Below the pieces are notes generated by a model. That model saw nothing but the letters and a program-made list of their open reading frames with translations, searched no databases and was not told the origin of the DNA. From Roseibacillus sp. (GTDB taxonomy: Bacteria; Verrucomicrobiota; Verrucomicrobiia; Verrucomicrobiales; Akkermansiaceae), in NCBI GenBank assembly GCA_002715825.1, contig PBAI01000016.1, positions 1 to 44,509 of the forward strand: a stretch of DNA of 44,509 bases, given 5' to 3'. Of this stretch, positions 18,461-26,955 are shown piece after piece (the first letter of the stretch is position 1; every line of letters begins with the position of its first letter). The position numbers and the translations under genes are program-made.

Positions 18461-21400
18461 TTACTCTCCTGCCTTGGTTTTGTCCGGGGGAGGTTTCGAG
18501 TTATTCTTTTTCCTGAGATCTTCCTTCTCCTTCTCGCGTTCCAAGAACGACTTGCCCTCGGTGATCCACCTCCTTCCGGTTTCTTTCTTGAGGAAGTGCC
18601 CCATCCATTCCCTGACGCGGTAGTGGTAATCTACCATGTTCTCCTCCTTGCGCAGGCCGTGATTCTCACCCGGATAAACGAGGAGTACGAGATCGTCCTT
18701 CCCAGCCCAGCGGGCGGCGTTGTACATCTCGATACCCTGATCCCAGTCGACCGCGCCATCCTTGTCTCCGAAGGCAATGAGGAGAGGCGTGTTGAGGGTG
18801 TCCAGCCCATGGATGGGGGAATTACGGGCATAATTCTCCGCATCCTGCCAGAAGGGCTTGTTCATGCGTCCTTGTGATTGCGCGAAGATGCGGGCATTGG
18901 TGCCTCCAGAATTCCAGTAAACGCTTACGGACATGCTCATCATGTCGGTGAGGGGAGCCCCAGCTACTGCGGCCGAGAAGAGGTCGGTCTGGGTAACGAT
19001 GAAAGAGGTCTGGTAGGCGCCCCAGGAATGACCCATCAGGCCGACTCTCCGGGAATCCACCATTCCTGTCTTGAGAACCTTTTCCACGGCAGGGACCACG
19101 CAGTCTACGGCTGAGATCCCAGGTTGCTGAGGCCGGTAAACAATATCGGGTTGAAATACGAAATAGCCTTCTGCGGAAAAGACGCAGGGATTGTAGGGGT
19201 GCTTCTCGCTTGGGGTGTAGTAGCGGTGCAGGTCCTGTGAGCGCTTCTCGTAGATATAGACGATCATGGGATACTTCTTCCCTTTCCGGTATCCGGCAGG
19301 GTAAGTCAGCATGCCCTGCAGAGGAACACCCTGCGTGTTCTGAAAGTTAACGAGCTCGGAGCGTCCCCACTGGTAGTTTTTCTGGAACGTATTTGTTTCT
19401 GTGACCTTGTGCGAATCTTCCATAGTGGGTCCGGTGAGGTACAGGTCGCGAGACTGGTCGCTCCGCTCCCGGGTGAAAGTGAGAACGTCGACATCCCGGG
19501 ACCGGGTGAGGAACATCATGAGCGCGTCGTCGAGAAGGTGGGTTTTCCAGTCGGCTGCGGGGGTTTTCCGGGTTGCAAGAGTCAGGCTCCCGTAACCGGA
19601 CTTCTTGGACCGCTCTCCGAAGAGGCCCACGTAGATTCGGTCCCCTCGAGCAATATTGCCGTGATTCTCTTCCCGGTAACTCGCCTGAGAAATACGGTGC
19701 CGAAGTTGTTCCTTCCGGCCGTTGGTCAGTTTGCGAGTGCGCTCGCCCCGCGGATCAAGAAGCCAGATGTCGTAGCGGTCGTAGAGAAGGACGCCGGAGC
19801 TGTCAGTGAGCCAGATGCCACTACCGAAAGGCCGTTTCTCCTGGGCGAGGGTGTCGTCCTGCGTGTCGGTAAAAGAGGTCTTCAGTGTAGAGGTGATGTT
19901 TCTCTGTTTTCCGGTCTTGAGATCATGGATCCAGATGTGGCCCTCACGTACGAAGAGGAGAAAGCGTCCGTTGGGACTTGTCGAGAGGGTGAACTTAACT
20001 CCCTCAAGGATGCGGTTGCGTTTCCCATTCCTAGTGCTGATGGCGTAAACGTCGTGTAGCCGTGGGCCAAACATGGCTTCTCGTTCGTGGGGAGAGGAAT
20101 CCATTCCAATAGCCCGAAGGCCATCCTGCATGATGGTGACCCGTTCCGTGAGCTCGTTCTCGAGTTGAACCAATTTGTTTTCTTTCAACCACCATACCGC
20201 CTTGCGTGTGGGATTTCTGCGGCTTGAGGCCTCCTTTTTCTGCCGGGGCATAATGGTCACATCTTTCGAGTGCCAGACCTCTACATTTGAGGGAGTAGTC
20301 AGGGTTTCGCGGAGGGTCTTCGCCGGTAGTTCAGGACTGTCTTGGCCCTTCTGTTTCTGACTGCCCTCCTTTTGGTCAGGAGATTTGTCAGGGCTGGGTT
20401 GTGCCGGGGAGGAGTCTTTCGCGCTATTGTTGTTCGTTTTACCTTTCTTGCCCTGCTCCTGTTTTGCGGGGGGCTTCGGAGGGGAGGGGAAATCCTTGGG
20501 TTTGTTCTCCCACTTCTTGAGTGAGCAATGAAGTGCTTGGCCGTTCTTATCCCAGCTCAGGCTGGCCGTGAGGTAGTGATCGACAGGAAAGGAGCGGTTC
20601 TTGCTATGGTCGTAGATGGTCTTCTCACCGGTTGGCTTATTCGAGTCATCCAGATTTCGGAAAGCCAGGAGAGTGTGAGAGATGTCCTCCTTGTCCCCAA
20701 ATTTCATCTGCCGGGCGGCAGCGAGATCAAAGGAGTCCTTGCGCCAGAGTAGTCCAGCGTAATCCTCGTCGCTGGCCTCAAGGGTTCGCAGAGTCTCACT
20801 GCCGGGGTCGAAAAGCTGCAAGGCGTTACTGATGCTGGGGGAGTCGACTACGAGAGCGAGAAGAGATCCTTTCTTGCTCCATGCGAATTTGGTGACATTC
20901 CCGAAGGTTGTATCCTTTCCGGTCTCGAGATTACGAACGAGCAGGGCCCGGGCGGGAGGAGTGGGAGGGGTACCCGGGCGGGCAGGAGTGGATTTGCCGA
21001 TCACCTCGATAGCTGCAAAGCGGCTGTCGTGGCTGAAGGCGAGCGTGACCACATTCCTGAATTCCGTGGTCTTTCCATCGATCAGGGAGCGGAGATGGAT
21101 GGTGGTGCCAGGTCCTGCAGGTTTCTTGGATTCCTTGGCCTTTTTCTTCTCCTCCGGGCTCTTTCCGATAGTCACGGATAGCCATTGGCTGTCATTGGAA
21201 AAGACAGGGCTCTCCCCTTGGGAATAGACCTGCTCCTCCTCATTCTTCCCGTTCTTTATCTTGTGAAGATGAAGTGAGCTCTTGCCGTCTACCCGCCTGA
21301 TATCGAATGTGAGCCACCGACCGTCATGGGACATTTTCCGGTTTCCCATGTTCATTTGCTCCCACTGGGCATAATCCTGTGGGGCGATGGGTTTTCTTTG

Positions 21401-21604
21401 AGGCTGCTTTTTCTTTTTGCGCTTCTTACGGCCGGATGGCTGCGATTCAGTTCCGGGCTCTGCTGTCTTGGCGAGCGGAGAAGAATTCCCGGGAGAATGT
21501 TTGTTGTTAGAACCTTTTTCGGCGGGTGTTTCTCCCGATGCCGACGTGGACAGGAAGAGGACGAGTTGAAGGGTTGTGAAGAGGAGGTAAGGGTGAAGCC
21601 TCAT
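18461..21604 (-). CDS. S9 family peptidase (prolyl oligopeptidase/DPP-like), secreted
   Basis: Signal peptide from Met at 21604 (MRLHPYLLFTTLQLVLFLSTSASG); beta-propeller region; catalytic GLMGHSWGAYQTS, FGDKDGAVDW, PGENHGL. Confidence 0.92.
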   Translation of the reverse strand: MRLHPYLLFTTLQLVLFLSTSASGETPAEKGSNNKHSPGNSSPLAKTAEPGTESQPSGRKKRKKKKQPQRKPIAPQDYAQWEQMNMGNRKMSHDGRWLTFDIRRVDGKSSLHLHKIKNGKNEEEQVYSQGESPVFSNDSQWLSVTIGKSPEEKKKAKESKKPAGPGTTIHLRSLIDGKTTEFRNVVTLAFSHDSRFAAIEVIGKSTPARPGTPPTPPARALLVRNLETGKDTTFGNVTKFAWSKKGSLLALVVDSPSISNALQLFDPGSETLRTLEASDEDYAGLLWRKDSFDLAAARQMKFGDKEDISHTLLAFRNLDDSNKPTGEKTIYDHSKNRSFPVDHYLTASLSWDKNGQALHCSLKKWENKPKDFPSPPKPPAKQEQGKKGKTNNNSAKDSSPAQPSPDKSPDQKEGSQKQKGQDSPELPAKTLRETLTTPSNVEVWHSKDVTIMPRQKKEASSRRNPTRKAVWWLKENKLVQLENELTERVTIMQDGLRAIGMDSSPHEREAMFGPRLHDVYAISTRNGKRNRILEGVKFTLSTSPNGRFLLFVREGHIWIHDLKTGKQRNITSTLKTSFTDTQDDTLAQEKRPFGSGIWLTDSSGVLLYDRYDIWLLDPRGERTRKLTNGRKEQLRHRISQASYREENHGNIARGDRIYVGLFGERSKKSGYGSLTLATRKTPAADWKTHLLDDALMMFLTRSRDVDVLTFTRERSDQSRDLYLTGPTMEDSHKVTETNTFQKNYQWGRSELVNFQNTQGVPLQGMLTYPAGYRKGKKYPMIVYIYEKRSQDLHRYYTPSEKHPYNPCVFSAEGYFVFQPDIVYRPQQPGISAVDCVVPAVEKVLKTGMVDSRRVGLMGHSWGAYQTSFIVTQTDLFSAAVAGAPLTDMMSMSVSVYWNSGGTNARIFAQSQGRMNKPFWQDAENYARNSPIHGLDTLNTPLLIAFGDKDGAVDWDQGIEMYNAARWAGKDDLVLLVYPGENHGLRKEENMVDYHYRVREWMGHFLKKETGRRWITEGKSFLEREKEKEDLRKKNNSKPPPDKTKAGE

Positions 21605-21823
21605 ATTGCTGTGTGTAAGGGGGGGAGGCCTTACTCTTATTGAGCTCCTGTTAGAAGCCTCCATTTAAATAAATTGAACGGGATGTTCCACAGAGTCCCG
21701 TGCAGGGAGTGTAGTCGGAGCCCAGAGACCGGTTCGATTTTCGAGGCGTTCCGGATCGTAGTCCATAAAAACGAGCTATCTCGTTTACGGACGGCGAAGG
21801 ATAAGGTGAACTGTTTCTGCATT

Positions 21824-22891
21824 ATGGCCTGGTATATTTCGAAAGGGAATGAGCGAGAAGGGCCGGTCAATGGAGACCGCCTTCGCAGCATGATCATCAC
21901 GGGTGAAATCTCATCAACCGATCTGGTGGCCTGGGGTGAGCAAGGAGAGTGGATCGAGGCGGGAGAAGTGTCTGATTTTTCGGGTCCTGATCCAGTGCGC
22001 ACGGAAACTTCGTCTACAACCGCTGCCAGTGCTCCTTCGAATCCGGAAGAGGAGGTTTCCCTCGCCAAGCTGGAGGAAAGATCGGAGGAAGCACCCCCGG
22101 TAGCGCCGCCTCCAAGCGGAGCTGATGTTCTTGCATCTCCTGCAGCGGACAAGCCTGATGAGCCTCCTGCTCTCGTGGGTCGAGAGAACAAGAGGGACTC
22201 GGAGAATGAGGATAAAGCAGAGAGAGTGGTTCCGAAACCATCGCTAGGAGGAGCTGACAGTTTCAAGCCTCCCACGGTGGGAAAGCCTGTTGAAGAGGCT
22301 CCGGCGAGGACTGCCAAATTAACCGGGGAAGGAGAAGAGATCTCCAATGATTCTGACACTTCGCCTCCTTTGTCAGAAGGTGATCAGACCTCAGGAATAT
22401 CCGCGCAGGATGCCACTCTCAACGACCGTATCCTGGCAACTCTGATCGATATGCTGGTTGCCATCGGTGTTGGGTGGATGATCAACCTTTTTATTGGAGG
22501 CCCTGTCTGGCTATACGGTTCGCTTTGTATGTTGCTCCGGGAGTCTCTTCCTGTTCTTAACGGGCAGAGCATAGGCAAGAGGGCGATGAAACTCCAGACG
22601 GTGACTCTGGATGGAAAGGTTCTGAAAGGAGACTGGGATGGGAGTATGCTGAATGGGAATATGCTTCGAAACGTCGTGTTCTTGATACCTCTGTTTCCGA
22701 TGGTCGAATTGATCGTCCTGTCTACCCGGGCCAGTCAGCATCACGGGATTGGTGGTCTTTGTCGGCAGTGCGCTTGCGAAATTGAACGGAAGCCTGAATT
22801 CAAGCCCTTGCTCCGATTGGGCGACCAGTGGGCGGGCACAAAGGTTATTAGCCTTAGTTTCCGGCCCGAAGTTGGCGGCTCGGCTGAGTGA
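21824..22891 (+). CDS. GYF_2 (DUF4339)-RDD domain membrane protein
   Basis: Met at 21824: MAWYISKGNEREGPVNGDRLRSMIITGEISSTDLVAWGEQGEW (GYF_2), Pro/Ser/Glu-rich linker, RDD-type DRILATLIDMLVAIGVGWMI...NGQSIGKRAMKLQTV. Confidence 0.85.
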   Translation: MAWYISKGNEREGPVNGDRLRSMIITGEISSTDLVAWGEQGEWIEAGEVSDFSGPDPVRTETSSTTAASAPSNPEEEVSLAKLEERSEEAPPVAPPPSGADVLASPAADKPDEPPALVGRENKRDSENEDKAERVVPKPSLGGADSFKPPTVGKPVEEAPARTAKLTGEGEEISNDSDTSPPLSEGDQTSGISAQDATLNDRILATLIDMLVAIGVGWMINLFIGGPVWLYGSLCMLLRESLPVLNGQSIGKRAMKLQTVTLDGKVLKGDWDGSMLNGNMLRNVVFLIPLFPMVELIVLSTRASQHHGIGGLCRQCACEIERKPEFKPLLRLGDQWAGTKVISLSFRPEVGGSAE

Positions 22892-22999
22892 GCCGGAAGA
22901 GGGTCTCGCTCTCAGCTCGACTCTCACCGATATCCCCGGAGTTCGCTCCTTTATGGGGCATCACTTGACACGAGAGGGCTTTTAAGGAACCAGAGAGAG

Positions 23000-24346
23000 A
23001 TGAGGATTCTCTTCGGCCTGCTGATCCTGACTACCTGCTCTGTGGCGGAGGATTGGCCTCAATATCTTGGCCCCGGACGCGATGCGGTCTGGAGGGAGAA
23101 AAATGTAGAGCTTGATTTTGCCAAGCGATCTCCGCGGCTACTCTGGACGGCTCCAACGGGAGGCGGTTACGCCGGCCCCTCAGTGGCTGAAGGCAGGGTC
23201 TTTGTCGTGGACCGCCTTGCCGAGCCCTACGTCCCCGGAAAGCTGAAACCCGGTAGTAATGTGAATTTTGTGCGAGCTCGTATCCCTGGGAAGGAGCGGG
23301 TTCGCTGTCTCAGAGAGAGTAACGGAGAGGTTCTCTGGGAGGACGCCTACGACGCCGACTATTCCTCAGTCTACCCTTACGCGATTGGACCCCGAACGAC
23401 GCCTCTGGTGCATGAGGGAATGGTTTATACGCTGGGAGCGGAGGGCCACCTGCGGGCCTATACATCTAAAGGGGGAAAACTGGTGTGGCACCGGAACATT
23501 CTGAAGGAATACAAATTGGAAACTCCGCTATGGGGTACGGCCGGCCATCCTATCGTCGAGGGTGAGCTTCTGATCTGTCCGGTGGGTGGTAGCGGAACTA
23601 CGGTGGTTGCTTTCGATCGCAGGACCGGCAAGGAGCGCTGGAGGGCGTTGGATGTTCTCCAGTCAGGCTATGGCACCCCGGTGATCGAAACGATCAATGG
23701 TCATCGTCAGCTTCTCGTCTGGGATGCGGAAAACCTCAACGGCTTGGACCCGGAAAGCGGAAAGGTATTCTGGAGCGTTCCCTTTAAGCCGCAGTTCGGA
23801 ATGGCCATTGGCGCTCCCCGGGTCTGGAAGGATCTTGTTTTCATCATGGGCTACAACAATAAGTCGGGAGCGATCCGGGTTGCTCCTGATGGAAAGTCTG
23901 CGCGGTTGGCTTGGGGCCGTAATCTGCGCAAGGGAGTGGCCGGGGTTATGAACACGGCATGGACCAGCGGCGGATATATCTATTCGGGTGGGCAGCGGGG
24001 ACTTTTTCGATGTGTCAGGATGGAGACAGGAGAGCGGATCTGGGAAAGCCCTCAACCACTTCTCCGGGCGGATGGTTCTGGTCGCGGTCCGTGGCCTCAT
24101 GCCTTTACGGTGCATCATGAGCCCTCCGGTCAGACTCTGATCTTCAATGACCATGGGGAAATGATCAGCGCGAAGCTTTCTCCTGACGGTTACAAGGAAA
24201 TTGCGCGGACTGCGATCATTGAGCCCACCCACATAGTGGCTGGGCGGCTGCTTGTGTGGTCTCACCCGGCTCTGGCCAACGGCCGGGTTTATTGCCGCAA
24301 TGACAAGGAGGTTCGTTGTTGGGATCTTGGTAGGGGGGAACCCTGA
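23000..24346 (+). CDS. PQQ-binding-like beta-propeller repeat protein, secreted
   Basis: Signal peptide, [14 protein letters not shown], repeated blade motifs ([45 protein letters not shown]). Confidence 0.9.
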   Translation: MRILFGLLILTTCSVAEDWPQYLGPGRDAVWREKNVELDFAKRSPRLLWTAPTGGGYAGPSVAEGRVFVVDRLAEPYVPGKLKPGSNVNFVRARIPGKERVRCLRESNGEVLWEDAYDADYSSVYPYAIGPRTTPLVHEGMVYTLGAEGHLRAYTSKGGKLVWHRNILKEYKLETPLWGTAGHPIVEGELLICPVGGSGTTVVAFDRRTGKERWRALDVLQSGYGTPVIETINGHRQLLVWDAENLNGLDPESGKVFWSVPFKPQFGMAIGAPRVWKDLVFIMGYNNKSGAIRVAPDGKSARLAWGRNLRKGVAGVMNTAWTSGGYIYSGGQRGLFRCVRMETGERIWESPQPLLRADGSGRGPWPHAFTVHHEPSGQTLIFNDHGEMISAKLSPDGYKEIARTAIIEPTHIVAGRLLVWSHPALANGRVYCRNDKEVRCWDLGRGEP

Positions 24347-24366
24347 CCGTCTTTTCGGAATGGATT

Positions 24367-24620
24367 TTAGCTGTAACGAAGCAAGGGCTTCATGCCACCG
24401 TGCTTCATCTTCCTCGAATTGATGACCCCCAGCTGACCTACCACTACGCCGGACAGGATTTCCGGCTTACTGATGTAGGTGGCAGGGTAGCGTCGGGGCT
24501 CCTGCTGCAGCCGGAGACGGGCAGATTCACTTGAGACCGGTGAGCATCTCTTGGAGCTTTGTTCGTTCACGGGGAGCCAATTTCGTTGCATGCGTGTCAG
24601 GATGTGCCCACCTTTGGGCC
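24367..24620 (-). pseudogene. possible small frameshifted gene or remnant
   Basis: Two adjacent minus-strand frames look coding: ...[20 protein letters not shown] then (shifted) [54 protein letters not shown], both with high-GC third positions. Alternatively a 74-aa ORF 24367..24591. Confidence 0.3.
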
Positions 24621-24624
24621 TGCC

Positions 24625-25554
24625 ATGAAAGGTTTCCTTCCTCTTTTTTTACTCTTCCTGTTAGGTCCCCTCGCCAAAGCGGAGATGAGAGAATGGAAGA
24701 CGGCAGATGAATCAAAAACGCTCGTGGCGGAGTATGTAAGCTCGCGGGATGGTAAGGTAACGATCAGAAGAAAGAGAGATCGTCGGACATTCACCATCGA
24801 TCTGAATGCCCTTTCGCAAAAAGACCAGGATTACGTCAGACAGCGAGAGGAGAGCCCGCTTGGAGATGACACGTTGGAAGCTGGTGATGCAGATGGCGAA
24901 TTTGCCAAGCTTATCACGGGTGACTGGGAGCGCGCAGAGGGTCACGGTTTGAAATATCGAATCTTCGGGGCAAGAAAATTGAGGAGAGGTAAGGGTCCCG
25001 GATATCCACTGGTAGTCTATTTGCACGGCAGGGGTGGTGATGTGATGACCCCGGAAGAGCCGTGGGGCGCCAGAGCTTTCACCAAGGACGATAATTACCG
25101 CCGTCGTAGCTGTTTCGTCATTTCCCCACAGAATCCGGATCAGCAGGGGTGGGTAGGGGCCAAGGCCGATGGAGTTGTGGAAATCGTAAAGGAGCTTTTG
25201 AAGAAGCTACCTGTAGATCCTGACCGCATCTATTTAACCGGCTATTCGATGGGGGGTTACGGCACCTTTCAGCTACTTTCTCAGGAGCCTCGCATGTGGG
25301 CTGCCGCCGTTCCGGTGGCCGGTGGTGGAAACCCCGGAGCGGTCAGGGACTACCGAAAGGTACCTATCTGGGTGTTTCACGGAGCTGAGGACAAGGTCGT
25401 CCCGGTGAGCCAGAGCCAGACAATGGTGGAAGCCCTTAAAGAAGTGCGCTCAGAGGTAAAGTATACCGAATTTGCCGGTGCCGGGCATGGCGTTGCTGAC
25501 AGGGTCTATGACGACGAGAAGGTACACGAGTGGATCTTCGAACAGGGGAGGTGA
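24625..25554 (+). CDS. secreted alpha/beta hydrolase (esterase/PHB-depolymerase-like) with N-terminal SHD1 domain
   Basis: Signal peptide from Met 24625; SHD1-like REWKTADESKTLVAEYVSSRDGKVTIRRKRDRRTFTIDLNALSQKDQDYV; nucleophile elbow LTGYSMGGYGTF; GAEDKVVPVSQS; GAGHGV. Confidence 0.88.
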   Translation: MKGFLPLFLLFLLGPLAKAEMREWKTADESKTLVAEYVSSRDGKVTIRRKRDRRTFTIDLNALSQKDQDYVRQREESPLGDDTLEAGDADGEFAKLITGDWERAEGHGLKYRIFGARKLRRGKGPGYPLVVYLHGRGGDVMTPEEPWGARAFTKDDNYRRRSCFVISPQNPDQQGWVGAKADGVVEIVKELLKKLPVDPDRIYLTGYSMGGYGTFQLLSQEPRMWAAAVPVAGGGNPGAVRDYRKVPIWVFHGAEDKVVPVSQSQTMVEALKEVRSEVKYTEFAGAGHGVADRVYDDEKVHEWIFEQGR

Positions 25555-25628
25555 CTAGCTGCTGCGTTCCTGTCGCGGGGAGATGAAAATTCTCTGAATA
25601 TAATCCGGCGTTCGCTGGTCCAAGGAGT

Positions 25629-25928
25629 ATGATGAAACGCGCTCATACTCCCTTCCTGATTGCAATAACTGCTGCCGTGTTGTGCACCAGTTGTACAACC
25701 ATGTATGATTCCGCCGGACGACCCGTAGATGTTCTTACCCCGGAAGGGGCGGCTCTTGCAGTTGTGGCTGCGGGTGTTGTTGGCTACGCCCTCGCTGATG
25801 AAGAGCCCCGTGGGAGAAGGACTCATGGGCGTCACAGTCAGGGCTTTTACCGGCATTATCCTGCGGACTGCGGGTGCGGTGGTCACCACCGGAGAGGTCA
25901 TCGGTGTCACGTTCACTCTCGCTATTGA
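25629..25928 (+). CDS. small lipoprotein with His/Cys-rich C-terminus
   Basis: Lipobox-like VLCTSC; Gly/Ala hydrophobic segment; tail HSQGFYRHYPADCGCGGHHRRGHRCHVHSRY. Confidence 0.6.
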   Translation: MMKRAHTPFLIAITAAVLCTSCTTMYDSAGRPVDVLTPEGAALAVVAAGVVGYALADEEPRGRRTHGRHSQGFYRHYPADCGCGGHHRRGHRCHVHSRY

Positions 25929-25983
25929 GCGTCGTCGGAATTTTCGGATTTCGGTAGCAATCAGGAGCCGATAGGGTTCCAAG

Positions 25984-26886
25984 GTGCGTGCGATGCTAAT
26001 GGGACTGCTGGCAGGAATCTGCCCCGTCGCAGCAGATCCTCTTCCCACGGGTGTCATCGATGAGGTCACGGGACTTACTACGTTCAGGAACTGCCGGTTA
26101 ATAACGACTGAATGGTCTGATGGGGATAGTTTTGTAGTTGGTTTTCCAGACGGATCCTCACACACCATAAGACTGTATGGTGTCGATTGTTTTGAAACCT
26201 CCAACCAACATCCTACCGATCAGCGCAGGCTCAGGTCACAGCGTGCCTACTTCGGTATTGCGAGAACCGGGGGCGATGAGAACTCTTCCATCAGGGCAGC
26301 TCTAATGCTTGGCGGTGTGGCAAAGAGTCGTGTCGGGAGATTATTATCCCAGCCCTTTCAGGTGCACACGGCCTGGGCCGATGGCCGAGGGCATCCCCGG
26401 CATAAGCGCTATTACGGGTTTATAACCGTAGCCACAGGCGAGGATCTTGGTCAAATGCTGGTCAGGGAAGGCCTTGCGCGGGCTTTCGGGTTAGCCCGGG
26501 CGCGCCGTGTGGGCGTCAACCGGGAAGAGTATAGAGACAGGCTGGGAGATGAGGAGCTTGCTGCAGCCTCCCGGAGAGTTGGAGTGTGGAAGCTCACGGA
26601 TTGGGAAACCCTGCCGGAGGAACGTCGGGTGGAGCGGGCTCGAGAAGAAGAGGAGAGGTTGCAGGCATTACCGCTGGAAAGAGCTTCAGTGAATCCCAAT
26701 ACCGCCTCCAAGTTTGAACTCATGCGCCTTCCAGGTGTCGGAGAAGTGCTGGCAATGAGAATTATTGAGACTCGGGAGGAGTGGACTTATGAAGCACCGA
26801 TGGATCTCCTGAGGGTGGTTGGAATCGGTAAGCGCACTGCGGAAAAGATATCTCCTTATCTGGTTTTCGGGGAAAAGAAGCGATGA
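25984..26886 (+). CDS. secreted thermonuclease (SNase)-like nuclease with C-terminal ComEA-type helix-hairpin-helix domain
   Basis: GTG start and signal sequence; SNase core WSDGDSFVVGFPDGSSHTIRLYGVDCFET...LGQMLVREGLARAFG; HhH NPNTASKFELMRLPGVGEVLAMRIIETR...LLRVVGIGKRTAEKI. Confidence 0.88.
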   Translation: MRAMLMGLLAGICPVAADPLPTGVIDEVTGLTTFRNCRLITTEWSDGDSFVVGFPDGSSHTIRLYGVDCFETSNQHPTDQRRLRSQRAYFGIARTGGDENSSIRAALMLGGVAKSRVGRLLSQPFQVHTAWADGRGHPRHKRYYGFITVATGEDLGQMLVREGLARAFGLARARRVGVNREEYRDRLGDEELAAASRRVGVWKLTDWETLPEERRVERAREEEERLQALPLERASVNPNTASKFELMRLPGVGEVLAMRIIETREEWTYEAPMDLLRVVGIGKRTAEKISPYLVFGEKKR

Positions 26887-26955
26887 AGACAAACTCTTTT
26901 TTTCGAAGGTGTGGAGCTCAGGGACTCCCGGCCATGGCGCCGCTAAAATGATCAA

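Noticed and set aside
22749-22985. 78-aa + strand ORF overlapping the end of the RDD gene
   Set aside because: Mostly out-of-frame with a supported CDS; the RDD protein C-terminus looks complete, so there is no need for a frameshift.
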